The notes: generated by a model from the sequence alone, not told the origin. A stretch of 64,000 bases of DNA from G965230065 sp965230065 (GCA_965230065.1 OZ245942.1:1860001-1924000); one strand, 5' to 3'. Shown: positions 43,425 to 51,880, counted from the stretch's first letter. Numbers and translations are program-made.

Positions 43425-44858
43425 ATGGAACTAATAAAGAATCAATTGTTCATCGGTATACTGGCGCTGCTATTAAACCTAAATGGCTTTGCAGCCGGAA
43501 CTGGTTTTTCTGAAATAAGTGTAAGTAGCCTTGCCGAACTCAAAGAAAAGTTTCGTAATAGTGCTCCGGGAGATGTTTTTCTACTAAAAGACGGAAACTA
43601 TGCAGGAGAACCTTGCATTTTACAAGGAGAAGGAACCGCCGAGAAACCGATTATCATTAAAGCTGAGAATCTCCATAAAGCAAAGATAGGTTCGGAATTA
43701 CAGATCAAAGGAAGTTTCATTTCTTTGGAAGGTATCGAGTTTGCTGATGAAGGACATCTCATTATTGAGGGTACAGGGATGAGAATGTCCCGCTGCCTGA
43801 TCAACGACTCTAAAGCTAAAAAATGGGTGAGGGTACTGCCAGGAAGCATGCAGGTTGAAATTGATCATAATCATTTTGAAAATAAAACTTCCAATATTGG
43901 CAACAAAGGCTGTCAGCTAATGCAGGTAGTCGTGCTTAATAAAAACGAAAGACACCATATTCATCACAACTTGTTTAAGGACATCCCAAAAGGAACGGAA
44001 AACAACGGAAATGGGTATGAAACACTGCAACTGATTACGAAAGACAATCCGTTCAACCCTCCCCCGGGAAACTGCAATACGATCATTGAAGACAATCTTT
44101 TTGTGCGCGCGAATGGGGAAGCTGAGATTATCTCTATAAAATCAAACGGCAATATCATAAGGAACAACACCTTTAGGGCTTGCATGGGAGGGTTGGTGTT
44201 AAGGCATGGCCATGGAAATGTTGCAACAGCAAATGTTATGCTTGCCGATGGTGAGCCAAAGGCAAGCGGTATCCGCTTTCAGGGGAGCCATCAGGTAGTG
44301 GCAAATAACTATTTTGAGGGGTTGAATGGCTATGGTATCGCCATGATGGATGGCACGCCTGATGATTTATATGTGCGGGTTGAACAGGGTTTGATAGCCT
44401 TCAATACCTTCATTAATTGTAAAAAAGTATTAGAAATTGGGCTAAATCATCCCAAACACCCCAATGGCACGCCACCAATGGATTGTCAAATTGTAGGAAA
44501 CATATTTTATGATGCTTCTGAATTTCAAGATGAAAATTACCCTTTTGTCGTCCTCGTTCAGAATGATGAGCCGAAAAATTTCCTTTGGAAAGGAAATATC
44601 GCATTTGCTAAAAAAGTGAAAGAAATACCTGGAATTGTGTACCAAAATCCAAACCTGATATTTAATGACAATAGCCTGACCCTTCCAAGTGCTGAAACGC
44701 CAAAAATAAAGCATGCCATCAAAGCTGATCAAAGATTCAACAAAGATTTATCAGGTACCACCTGGAAGAAGAATAAAAGCGTAGGGGCAATGCAATACGC
44801 TTCTGGTAAACCACCCATTTTCCTTACTAAAGATATGGTGGGGCCAAGCGCGGAATAG
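43425..44858 (+). CDS. Polysaccharide lyase family 6 (chondroitinase B / alginate lyase type)
   Basis: The protein has 477 residues with an N-terminal signal peptide (FIGILALLLNLNGFAAG). It has the parallel beta-helix fold of PL6. Typical stretches are LKDGNYAGEPCILQGEGTAEKPIIIKAE, HIHHNLFKDI, ANGEAEIISIKSNGNIIRNNTF with the calcium-site acids and the catalytic Lys, GGLVLRHGHGN with the catalytic Arg, and SGIRFQGSHQVVANNYF. The family cleaves alginate or dermatan sulfate by beta-elimination. There are no SusC/SusD genes next to it, so this is not a classical utilisation locus. The substrate is uncertain. Confidence 0.9.
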   Translation: MELIKNQLFIGILALLLNLNGFAAGTGFSEISVSSLAELKEKFRNSAPGDVFLLKDGNYAGEPCILQGEGTAEKPIIIKAENLHKAKIGSELQIKGSFISLEGIEFADEGHLIIEGTGMRMSRCLINDSKAKKWVRVLPGSMQVEIDHNHFENKTSNIGNKGCQLMQVVVLNKNERHHIHHNLFKDIPKGTENNGNGYETLQLITKDNPFNPPPGNCNTIIEDNLFVRANGEAEIISIKSNGNIIRNNTFRACMGGLVLRHGHGNVATANVMLADGEPKASGIRFQGSHQVVANNYFEGLNGYGIAMMDGTPDDLYVRVEQGLIAFNTFINCKKVLEIGLNHPKHPNGTPPMDCQIVGNIFYDASEFQDENYPFVVLVQNDEPKNFLWKGNIAFAKKVKEIPGIVYQNPNLIFNDNSLTLPSAETPKIKHAIKADQRFNKDLSGTTWKKNKSVGAMQYASGKPPIFLTKDMVGPSAE

Positions 44859-44870
44859 AGTCTTTAATTA

Positions 44871-44898
44871 AAATTCAGTTATTTTACTGACTGAATTT
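44871..44898. repeat. Inverted repeat after the PL6 gene
   Basis: AAATTCAGT at 44871-44879 and ACTGAATTT at 44890-44898 are perfect complements with a 10-nt loop. It could end the PL6 transcript, though no T tract follows. Confidence 0.5.
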
Positions 44899-44904
44899 AT
44901 ATAA

Positions 44905-44928
44905 ATTTCGTCAATTAAGTGACGCAAT
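44905..44928. repeat. Second copy of the PL6-flanking hairpin
   Basis: ATTTCGTCA-6-TGACGCAAT differs from the upstream hairpin by one arm base and by the loop. It lies between the convergent PL6 and FKBP genes. Confidence 0.55.
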
Positions 44929-44938
44929 TCATCGCATT

Positions 44939-45886
44939 CTAATACACTCCCAACAACTCCACTTCATACAAAACAGGCGCATAAGGCTTTACCTCCGGAT
45001 AAAAATCATCGTATTTCACCCAGTCTTCCCTTACTTGTTGTGGGATTACCTGCACACTTTCACCAAAAGCCAGGCGGGAGGGCATAATCAGAAGAGCTTC
45101 TCCCCCGCTGCGCATGCGTTTGATGCCAGCCTCCAGCCCTTTTACCAGCCTGTTTTCAATAAAATAAACATCAATGGGCTCCTCACCTTTGGTGGTTTCA
45201 ATCACCGTACCGTCCAGGTATTTGCGGGTAAAATGAAACCGCACAGCCCCATTGTGGTTAGGGGCGCTGCCACTGCCAGGCTTTGCATCTACAAAAAACA
45301 GCCCGTCTGCAAAAGCATCCGCTTCAAAGTTGTTATGTGCAATGTAATTTTGAATGCTGTCCATTTCTTCGGTAAACTGTTCAGCTTCGGTTTGCAGGTT
45401 GGTTACTTCTACTTCCATCATAAAATTAGAATATTCAGAGAACAGGTTTGGGTGACTGTATTCTTCAAAAGCCTGATAAGAAGGAATAAAAAACCTGTAT
45501 TTTTCACCTTCCCGCATCCGGCCAATTTCCTGGTTCAGTCCGACCGGAATGAGGGCATCGGCAGTATGCATAAATTTCAGGGGGCGCAGCGTGTCGGTGT
45601 GGCTTTCCACAGTATATTCTCCCAGCAAAAGTTGCATCGTGTACAAAATACTGACCACATCGCCCACTGCTACCTGTTTCCCCTGCGGGTTTTCTACCAA
45701 AGGCTCAAAATATACACCGGAGGATGATTTTTCGGCATTGATATTATTTTCAGAAAGATAATTCTGAATGGCCTTGTCATCCTGCCGGATGCGGTCTTCC
45801 AGGGCTGGGTCTTCATCACTTTCGCAAGCCAGCAAGGCGAAAGAAAATACGAGGATACTATAAAAAATGGGTAAATGTCTTTTCAT
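44939..45886 (-). CDS. Lipoprotein with two FKBP-type peptidyl-prolyl isomerase domains
   Basis: The protein has 315 residues. The lipobox is ALLAC with Cys near 21. Two FKBP modules are seen: the first (about 65-165) has VAVGDVVSILYTMQLL and LIPVGLNQEIGRMREGEKYRFFIPSYQAFEEY, and the second (about 200-312) has RFHFTRKYLDGTVIETT, GLEAGIKRMRSGGEALLIMPSRLAFGE. Such proteins assist folding on the cell surface or in the periplasm; GldI-type FKBPs serve gliding in flavobacteria. Both modules keep the main loop, but the active-site aromatic residues are partly changed in the first. Confidence 0.9.
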   Translation of the reverse strand: MKRHLPIFYSILVFSFALLACESDEDPALEDRIRQDDKAIQNYLSENNINAEKSSSGVYFEPLVENPQGKQVAVGDVVSILYTMQLLLGEYTVESHTDTLRPLKFMHTADALIPVGLNQEIGRMREGEKYRFFIPSYQAFEEYSHPNLFSEYSNFMMEVEVTNLQTEAEQFTEEMDSIQNYIAHNNFEADAFADGLFFVDAKPGSGSAPNHNGAVRFHFTRKYLDGTVIETTKGEEPIDVYFIENRLVKGLEAGIKRMRSGGEALLIMPSRLAFGESVQVIPQQVREDWVKYDDFYPEVKPYAPVLYEVELLGVY

Positions 45887-46057
45887 GGAAAAAGGGTTTC
45901 ATTTGTATTCATGTAATTGACACGTGTGTGGGAAAAAAGGTTGGAATGCGATGCGTAAAAAATTGAAAAAAGCCTGAAAACATAATACTGCGCCTACCTT
46001 TTCCGTATATTTATACCAGGATGGAAAGTGTTTGTTTGCAAAATAAAAATTAATACC

Positions 46058-46312
46058 ATGTACAGGGAAATATTCGAACCTTCAGAAGAAAACCACAGCA
46101 TTGATTTGCCAGAAAAGTTTTATGGGAAAAAGGTGGAGGTAATAGTTACCGAACTTAAGGAACCTTTAACTGATTCTGAAAAGCCTTCATATACTAATCT
46201 TCCAAAAGGAAAAAAGGTATCAAAAAGTAAGCTTTTTGAATCTTTTGGGGCAAACCCAGACTTTCCAGACATTGACGAAATCCGCAAGCAAGCATGGCCT
46301 GAAAGATGGTAA
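46058..46312 (+). CDS. Antitoxin-like protein of a decayed VapBC-type pair
   Basis: The protein has 84 residues. The N-terminus (IFEPSEENHSIDLPEKFYGKKVEVIVTEL) resembles Bacteroidota antitoxin proteins that precede PIN-domain toxins; the C-terminus is basic with DIDEIRKQAWPERW, the usual toxin-binding tail. The frame is open upstream from 46028, but the ATG at 46058 is the natural start. The stop overlaps the toxin ATG region at 46306-46312. Confidence 0.75.
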   Translation: MYREIFEPSEENHSIDLPEKFYGKKVEVIVTELKEPLTDSEKPSYTNLPKGKKVSKSKLFESFGANPDFPDIDEIRKQAWPERW

Positions 46313-46404
46313 TTTTTGACACTGCCATTCACTATGAAAACCCATTGTATACGTTGAATAAGAAAGATTTTAGTTTTTTGTCCCGGCTCACCTTAATAGA
46401 GTAA
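46306..46404 (+). pseudogene. PIN-domain (VapC) toxin with large internal deletion
   Basis: The open frame of 32 codons begins MVIFDT, the usual PIN start with its first catalytic Asp. It jumps directly to AIHYENPLYTLNKKDFSFL, the usual PIN C-terminal core, and ends LTLIE. About 90 residues with the other catalytic acids are missing, while the reading frame is kept. It cannot be an active RNase. Confidence 0.75.
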
Positions 46405-46415
46405 ATTATATCCAA

Positions 46416-46745
46416 TTACTTTTGCTGTAAAATCCCTTCTACTTCAAGCATCATTAGCGTATTGTGCATCATTTTCAGCAAGAGGGAAAGCTCCCGGAAA
46501 GTGAACATAAACGTCATGTTTTTCACCGAAGTATCAATCAGGATATTCCGCCTGTGAGGACAGCCATTTGTATTCTGCATCTGGCGATAAGTGTACTCTA
46601 CCTGCCGGGTTAACTTTTGAAAGTCTTTCACAGTCATCAGCAAGGCGATGTTGCCAAAACCCAATTGTATTTCATGGTGGCACTGGCAGCGAACGGCAAA
46701 AGCGAATTCATTTTTATCGAGTATTTTACAATTGTGGTTGTGCAT
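46416..46745 (-). CDS. Conserved Bacteroidota hypothetical protein (Cys/His-rich N-terminus)
   Basis: The protein has 109 residues. It begins MHNHNCKILDKNEFAFAVRCQCHHEIQLGFGNIALLM; the paired Cys and His may bind metal. The second half is helical and Met/Leu-rich. Short proteins of this form (possibly DUF6686) are found next to flavodoxin genes in Bacteroidota, as here. The function is unknown. A palindromic element separates it from the flavodoxin gene. Confidence 0.75.
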   Translation of the reverse strand: MHNHNCKILDKNEFAFAVRCQCHHEIQLGFGNIALLMTVKDFQKLTRQVEYTYRQMQNTNGCPHRRNILIDTSVKNMTFMFTFRELSLLLKMMHNTLMMLEVEGILQQK

Positions 46746-46793
46746 GGTTGGTTAGGTATTGATAGTTTTTTTGTAAATTTGGTAGACAGTAAA

Positions 46794-47003
46794 TTAACGT
46801 GAGTTATGGATTAAAAATGCCCTGATTCGTGCAAATAGAAAGTTTGCTGTCTGAGCGAAGCGAGTTTCAAACTTTCTGAGATTTTTTGCATACTTTTTTA
46901 TCGATTGAAAAAAGTATGAGCCCGTCCGGCTTGAGGGCAAGCGTTTGAAAATCAATTAGATATAAATATTCGTTTGTTGAATCAAATCCATAATTCACGT
47001 TAA
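46794..47003. mobile_element. 210-bp MITE-like element with nested hairpins
   Basis: The termini are TTAACGTGAGTTATGGATT (46794-46812) and its complement with one mismatch (46985-47003). Inside are a 10-bp hairpin AGAAAGTTTG/CAAACTTTCT (46837-46877) and an 11-bp hairpin CATACTTTTTT/AAAAAAGTATG (46889-46918). There is no coding frame of note. It is either a non-autonomous mobile element or a structured RNA locus. Confidence 0.55.
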
Positions 47004-47014
47004 ATTAAATTGGT

Positions 47015-47548
47015 TTACTCCCTTTCCACTAAAATTCCAAACTCTTCCATAACCTGCTGCGTCCATAACTGCACCCGCTCTACGGTGAGTTCGGGTTGGT
47101 TGTCTTCATCTATGGCGAGCCCTAAAAACCAGCCTTCTTCAAATTCGGCTTTGGAAGCTTCATACGCGTAGCCTTCGGTGGGCCATACGCCTATGATTTC
47201 CCCTCCGTTTTCGTACACCACTTCGCCCAGAATACCCACGCCATCAATAAAGTACTCTTCATAACCTACCTGGTCGCCCAGGCCGAAAAAGGCCACGGTT
47301 TTTCCGGCGAAATCAATGGTTTTGAAATCTTCGTAAAAAGTGTCCCAGTCAGACTGCAACTCCCCGTCGTGCCAGGTAGACAGGCCGATGACGATGCGGG
47401 TGTAGGGCACAAAATCTTCGGGTTTTGCCCGGCGAATGTCATGTATGCTCACAAGTTCATCGCCTAAAATTTCCTGTATTTGCTGAGCCACGCCTTCGGT
47501 GTATCCGGTGTCTGACCCATAAAAAAGTCCGATTTTGTCATTCATCAT
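47015..47548 (-). CDS. fldA: Flavodoxin
   Basis: The protein has 177 residues, of the long-chain type. The FMN phosphate loop is LFYGSDTGYTEGVAQQI; the isoalloxazine-binding regions are STWHDGELQSDW and FGLGDQVGYEEYFIDGVGIL, and the C-terminal WLGLAID-like block is present (GWFLGLAIDEDN). Flavodoxin replaces ferredoxin under iron limitation. It is the last gene of the TonB/PepSY cassette and its ATG overlaps the stop of the small membrane protein gene, so it is probably iron-regulated. The second of two adjacent ATG codons (47545) is also possible. Confidence 0.95.
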   Translation of the reverse strand: MMNDKIGLFYGSDTGYTEGVAQQIQEILGDELVSIHDIRRAKPEDFVPYTRIVIGLSTWHDGELQSDWDTFYEDFKTIDFAGKTVAFFGLGDQVGYEEYFIDGVGILGEVVYENGGEIIGVWPTEGYAYEASKAEFEEGWFLGLAIDEDNQPELTVERVQLWTQQVMEEFGILVERE

Positions 47549-47834
47549 TTTGCTGGTTTTTATATTTGTTCAACTTCACTTTTGGGCGGTTTAATTTTAC
47601 TTCCGGCCTGTTGGTTGTAGGTTTTTTGACTGTAACCGCTCCTTGTTGGGTGGCCGTCGTATTTTTCATTCGGTACACATAAATGTAATACCCGCAAAAA
47701 AGCAGGGCTACCCAGAAAACGGAGCCCAGGAAATACACAGCCCACCCGGCATCATAGGTAACCGAAAATTTGATGAACATAAAAACAATGCTCACCAGTA
47801 CAACAAACAGGTTGATATACAGCCACTTACCCAT
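47538..47834 (-). CDS. Small membrane protein with basic C-terminal tail
   Basis: The protein has 98 residues. Two hydrophobic segments (LYINLFVVLVSIVFMFI and GWAVYFLGSVFWVALLFCGYYIYV) are followed by a Lys/Asn-rich tail of about 40 residues that repeats RPEVKLNRPKVKLNK. It overlaps the PepSY gene upstream by 8 bp and flavodoxin downstream by 11 bp, so translation is coupled. I do not recognise a family; it may be an accessory to the PepSY reductase. Confidence 0.8.
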   Translation of the reverse strand: MGKWLYINLFVVLVSIVFMFIKFSVTYDAGWAVYFLGSVFWVALLFCGYYIYVYRMKNTTATQQGAVTVKKPTTNRPEVKLNRPKVKLNKYKNQQNDE

Positions 47835-48930
47835 AAACTTTTCTCCTTTCTTTTTTTAATCTTTTCAATTTTACCTGCTTTTTGAAAAACAACCAGGGAC
47901 CAGTAAGCACCAGGGCGGAAAGCCCCAGCCCAAAAACGAACCAGATTGTTTTGGTAACCAACCCGCCCCAATACCCGAAATGCAAGGGATCTGCAATATC
48001 GTTGAGCCAGGTGATGGTGTTGATTTCATCTGCCCGTTGCACTTTCATCACCTCATCGGTATAAGGATTGATATACACCCGGTTGGCCCGGAAACGCACC
48101 AGTGGCACATTGGAAGTGCCCGTGAGGTAAACAGGCTGTTGTGCATTGCCGGGAGGTAAAATAGATTTTACGGTTAGTGCCGGAATCGTCTGTTCTGCAA
48201 TTTTTGCATATTTATCGTAATCCAGCTCCAGGGAATTGAGTCCGGGCGTAGTTTCGGAAACCTCTACTTTTGGCTGCTTATTGCCCATGTAACCTGAAAT
48301 TTTTGGAAAATCAGCCCTTTCTACAAAATACCAAAGGCCGGTAATTGAAATGAGCATCATAAATGGGATAGACCAGGCACCTATCAGCTTGTGCAGGCTG
48401 CTGTAAAAAACTTTGGTGCCCTTCCCGGTTTTGAGCACAAAGAGCTTTTTGTACCAATCGTTGTAATAAAACATGCCGGTGACCAGGGAAACAATGAGTA
48501 CGAAGCCGAAAAACAGCACCGTGAAATGCCCGATTTGGAAAGGGATGAACAAATAATAATGTAAATCTCTGAGAAAACGGGCAATGGTAATATCGGCACT
48601 GCCCTGCACTTTTCCGGTATATGGATTGACGAAAACGTAATTCAGTTCTTCATATTCCATCACATACACCAAATCGGTCAGGTAAGGTTCCCGGGCTTTG
48701 GTCCAGTAGGTGATTTTGCCCTCGGGAAATGCTTCCCGGATATTTTCGGTCATTGTATTCCAGGAAGCGAAAGAAGCCGAAGGGGTTGCCCGCATGGCCG
48801 GGTTGAACAGCCAGTCCAGTTCATGACTGAAAACGGCCAAAGTGCCGGAAAAGCATACCACAAAAAGCAGTATGCTTAACTTTACCCCGACCCAGCTATG
48901 GAGTTTGAATAGTTTGTCTTTTGAAATCAT
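47827..48930 (-). CDS. PepSY-associated membrane protein (probable ferric-siderophore reductase)
   Basis: The protein has 367 residues with four membrane segments in the PepSY_TM arrangement: HSWVGVKLSILLFVVCFSGTLAVFSHELDW, the PepSY-like YVFVNPYTGKVQGSADI, FTVLFFGFVLIVSLVTGMFYYNDWYKKLF, LHKLIGAWSIPFMMLISITGLWYFVERADF, and the last helix IWFVFGLGLSALVLTGPW. Conserved His residues (HSW, LHKLIG) may bind haem. Family members such as FpvG reduce or help release iron from siderophores. It lies downstream of a TonB receptor gene. Confidence 0.88.
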   Translation of the reverse strand: MISKDKLFKLHSWVGVKLSILLFVVCFSGTLAVFSHELDWLFNPAMRATPSASFASWNTMTENIREAFPEGKITYWTKAREPYLTDLVYVMEYEELNYVFVNPYTGKVQGSADITIARFLRDLHYYLFIPFQIGHFTVLFFGFVLIVSLVTGMFYYNDWYKKLFVLKTGKGTKVFYSSLHKLIGAWSIPFMMLISITGLWYFVERADFPKISGYMGNKQPKVEVSETTPGLNSLELDYDKYAKIAEQTIPALTVKSILPPGNAQQPVYLTGTSNVPLVRFRANRVYINPYTDEVMKVQRADEINTITWLNDIADPLHFGYWGGLVTKTIWFVFGLGLSALVLTGPWLFFKKQVKLKRLKKERRKVYG

Positions 48931-48990
48931 TTTTATTGATTATGGAACCCTGAATTGCCAGATTATTTTAATTATTAAAATATGTACGTC

Positions 48991-49077
48991 TTGCCGCATT
49001 TATTGCGGCATCTCTCTCTTGCGATGCGGGAGACCCCGGAATTCGTCGGGCGCCGGGCGCTGTGCTCATCCGGGGAG
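48991..49077 (+). repeat. REP-like element, copy A (flanks TonB receptor gene)
   Basis: It begins with the hairpin TTGCCGCATTTATTGCGGCA and ends with GAGACCCCGG ... CCGGGGAG. The inverted copy is at 51792-51880, so the pair brackets the TonB receptor gene. It lies between the receptor and PepSY genes of the same operon. Confidence 0.8.
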
Positions 49078-49113
49078 AACCCTAATTTATTTCTTTGAAT
49101 TGACGAAGTAGAG

Positions 49114-51603
49114 TTAAAAAGTATACCCAACACTCAGCAAAAAGTTGCGGGGTGCGCCAGGAAAAAGGCGAACGTAACTGTAACCGCCTACCCAATGGGT
49201 TTTGTCAAAAACATTATTGAAATTGGCGGAAATCCTGAAACGGTTTACACTATAGTAAAGAGCCGCGTCAAACAGTACGTAGCCGGGTAATGTTAAACCC
49301 AATGGCTGGCCGTCTACTTCCCGGAAGGTATCAAAGGTATTGCGCTCAGTTACAAAGTTGCTGCCCAGGGCAATGCCAATACCATTGAAAACCCCTCTGT
49401 CAAAAGCATATTTTGCCCAAATGCCTCCCTGGTGTTTGGGGGCATTTTCTTTAATCCGCCCAACCTCTTCTTCGTTATCGCTTTCGGTAATTTCTGTGTG
49501 GTTATAAGCATAATTGAAAGTAAGGCTGAGGTTAGGCAGGGGATTGCCAAGAATGTCTATCTCTACACCACGCGCCCTCTCCTGCCCTCTTTGTTCCAAC
49601 AGGTCAGGATTGTCCGGAGCATTGGCATTTACCAGAATATTGTTGAGTTCAATGCGGTAGAGCGCTAGATTTACAGAAAACAAATCGTCAAAAAATGTGC
49701 TTTTGGCGCCTACTTCCCACATATTGGCCGAAAGGGGGTCAAAAGGTCCGCCAACGTTGGGGTCTTGCAACACTGAAGCGGTTTGGGGCTGGAAGCTTTC
49801 CGTATAAGTTCCGTATAGGTTAATGCGGTCGCTGAGCTCGTACACCAGGCCCACCCTGGGCAGCAGCTTATCTTGTTTTACCACTTCTTCTTCATCAGTT
49901 TTGTAACCCTCTACATCCCGGTAGTTTTCCTGTCGCAATGCCAGCAGGGCTTTGAATTTGCCCCAGGTGATTTGGTCTTGTACGTAGAAGCCGTACGTAA
50001 AGTAACGGGTTGCATTCTGAGGACTGTTGCTGTTCAGGAGATATTCATAAGGGTACCCAATGGAATAATCAGGGTTTTCCAAATCAAAGTGCGGCACGTT
50101 GGGCACGGGGCTGCCATTTTCAAAAAGGTATAAGTCAGCTTCGGCAGGATTGTATGTGGTGACTACTCCCCCATCAACGGTACGGTAGCCATAAGAACGG
50201 GCTTGTGCCCCACCGATGGGCTGTACCTGCTGGATATAATCAAACCCGGCTACTAGCTGGTGTTGAAGGACACCCGTATTTCCGTTCAGCACAAAGTAAG
50301 TGGTCAGGTTATCCGATACTTGTTTACGCATGCGGTTGATGGTTTGCATGCCCATCAGTGTAGGGATTTCATTACCGAGGCTGTCCACGGCAAACTGGTT
50401 GGAAGTACGGTGTTCAAACAGGTCTTCATCCCAGCTAAATTTCATATAAGAGGCATTAAAAGAAAGGGCATCGGTAAACTTGTGGTTGAGCGAAAGCGTA
50501 AAATACTGCACATTGTTGGTGTGGTAATCGTTGGGTTGCCCAATGGCAAATGAAATGGGTGTGGTGGTCAAATCAGTACCGGATTTGGCATTGAAGATGG
50601 GCTGTCCCCGGTCCAGCTTGCCCTGATAGCGATTAATGACCAGGTCAAAATTTACCCTGGTTTTGTCAGTAGGCAAAAAAGAAATGGAGGGGGCAATGAT
50701 AAAAGTTTTGGTTTGCTGTAAATCCCGAAAAGTATCTGTGTCTTCATACCCCAGGTTGAGGCGGTACAAAAGCGTTCCCGATTCGTTCATGGGGCCGGTA
50801 AAATCGGCCGTTGCCCGCAGGGTGTTGAAACTCCCAACGGTAAACCCAATAGATTTCCGGGCTTCATCCAAAGGTTTTTTGGTAACGTAATTGATAGTGC
50901 CTCCCGGATTGGCATTGGCAAACAAAGCGGAGGCCGGGCCTTTGATAACTTCCAGGCGTTCCATATTGGCCAAAAGCGGCTGGGGGCCAAAAATACCTAC
51001 CGTTCTCAGACCGTTGATGAGTTTGGCCTGGCTACTACCGTTTCTGAACCCACGAAGTGTTAAATCATCGTAATAAGAAAACTGATTGACGCCGCTGATG
51101 TTCTTCACAATATCAGCGGTGCGGTAAGCCTGCTGGTCCTGGATAATTTCTTTGGTAACATAACTTACGGCCTGGGGCACTTCATTCAGCAGGGTGGCCG
51201 TTTTGGTAGCAATAAAAGAAACTTCATTCTGGTAAGTTGTTTCTTTCCGCCCGATAATTTCTACTTCCTGCAACTGGGTGAGACTTTCTTTCAGGGTAAA
51301 ATTGAGGCTGAGTGTTTCCCCGCCTGTGATGGTTATCTTTTTTTTCTGCCCCTGATAACCAATACCAGAAACCGAAAGCTGGTATTCCCCGGCAGGAATG
51401 CTTTGGATGGAAAATTCCCCGTCGGCATCGGTTACGCTGCCCAGGGTAGTGCCCAGCAGCCCCACATTCAGGCCGGGCAAGGGTTCATTGCTTGTATCAA
51501 CAACTTTTCCTTTTAAACTGCCAGTTTCCTGTTGGGCAAGCAAAGAGTTTGTAAAAAGTAAAAAAAAGCAAAATGAATAAAACTTGGATAAAATTGAGTG
51601 CAT
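49114..51603 (-). CDS. TonB-dependent siderophore receptor (cassette A)
   Basis: The protein has 829 residues. The order is: signal peptide (about 1-23), carboxypeptidase-like domain (GSLKGKVVDTSNEPLPGLNVGLLGTTLGSVTDADGEFSI, about 26-112), plug domain (about 130-250, with LTLRGFRNGSSQAKLINGLR and VIKGPASALFANANPGGTINYVTKKP), and a 22-strand barrel that ends FLLSVGYTF. The TonB-box region is not clear. The plug and the final WVGGYSYVRLFPGAPRNF resemble ferric hydroxamate/coprogen-type receptors. It is the first gene of the iron cassette; a 15-bp box pair and a dyad lie upstream. Confidence 0.95.
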   Translation of the reverse strand: MHSILSKFYSFCFFLLFTNSLLAQQETGSLKGKVVDTSNEPLPGLNVGLLGTTLGSVTDADGEFSIQSIPAGEYQLSVSGIGYQGQKKKITITGGETLSLNFTLKESLTQLQEVEIIGRKETTYQNEVSFIATKTATLLNEVPQAVSYVTKEIIQDQQAYRTADIVKNISGVNQFSYYDDLTLRGFRNGSSQAKLINGLRTVGIFGPQPLLANMERLEVIKGPASALFANANPGGTINYVTKKPLDEARKSIGFTVGSFNTLRATADFTGPMNESGTLLYRLNLGYEDTDTFRDLQQTKTFIIAPSISFLPTDKTRVNFDLVINRYQGKLDRGQPIFNAKSGTDLTTTPISFAIGQPNDYHTNNVQYFTLSLNHKFTDALSFNASYMKFSWDEDLFEHRTSNQFAVDSLGNEIPTLMGMQTINRMRKQVSDNLTTYFVLNGNTGVLQHQLVAGFDYIQQVQPIGGAQARSYGYRTVDGGVVTTYNPAEADLYLFENGSPVPNVPHFDLENPDYSIGYPYEYLLNSNSPQNATRYFTYGFYVQDQITWGKFKALLALRQENYRDVEGYKTDEEEVVKQDKLLPRVGLVYELSDRINLYGTYTESFQPQTASVLQDPNVGGPFDPLSANMWEVGAKSTFFDDLFSVNLALYRIELNNILVNANAPDNPDLLEQRGQERARGVEIDILGNPLPNLSLTFNYAYNHTEITESDNEEEVGRIKENAPKHQGGIWAKYAFDRGVFNGIGIALGSNFVTERNTFDTFREVDGQPLGLTLPGYVLFDAALYYSVNRFRISANFNNVFDKTHWVGGYSYVRLFPGAPRNFLLSVGYTF

Positions 51604-51636
51604 ATCAAAAGTATTTAGGTCAGCGCTAATAATTTA

Positions 51637-51653
51637 TTTAGACTAATTTTAAA
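51637..51653 (-). promoter_or_regulatory. Imperfect dyad near the TonB receptor start (cassette A)
   Basis: TTTAGACTAATTTTAAA pairs at 6 of 8 arm positions. It shares 14 of 17 bases with 61521-61537 in front of the other receptor gene. It is a candidate operator for a Fur- or DtxR-type iron repressor, 34 bp upstream of the ATG. Confidence 0.45.
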
Positions 51654-51714
51654 TAATAGCAAAGATAAAGGCGAGGCACTCGTGCGTCAATCGCTTGTAT
51701 TAGTCATTTTTACT

Positions 51715-51751
51715 AGCTAGAAGTAGTATTGGGAATAGCCAGAGGTAGTAA
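51715..51751 (-). promoter_or_regulatory. Tandem 15-bp activator box upstream of the TonB receptor (cassette A)
   Basis: TAGCTAGAAGTAGTA (51715-51729) and TAGCCAGAGGTAGTA (51737-51751) differ at two positions and start 22 bp apart, two helical turns. The first is identical to 61600-61614 upstream of the second receptor gene. This is typical of an AraC-type activator site. Confidence 0.55.
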
Positions 51752-51791
51752 TTAGCTATACTGACATTAAACTAGGGTAAAAAAATAGCGT

Positions 51792-51880
51792 CTCCCCGGA
51801 TGAGCGAATTCGGACGGCCGATGCCGCGAATTCCGGGGTCTCCCGCTTCAAAGCAGGAGATGCCGCAATAAATGCGGCAA
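51792..51880 (-). repeat. REP-like element, copy B (inverted)
   Basis: The reverse complement matches copy A at 48991-49077: same hairpin GCCGCATTTATTGCGGC, same GGGAGACCCCGGAATTCG, same end. The middle differs, as in related but diverged copies. Confidence 0.8.

Noticed and set aside
45035..45727. A 230-codon open frame on the plus strand
   Set aside because: It is antisense to the double FKBP lipoprotein gene, which has clear domains and a signal peptide.
51606..51613. TACTTTTG as -7 box of the TonB receptor gene
   Set aside because: It matches the consensus on the minus strand but lies 3 bp from the ATG, so the transcript would start inside the codon; no -33 box is present.
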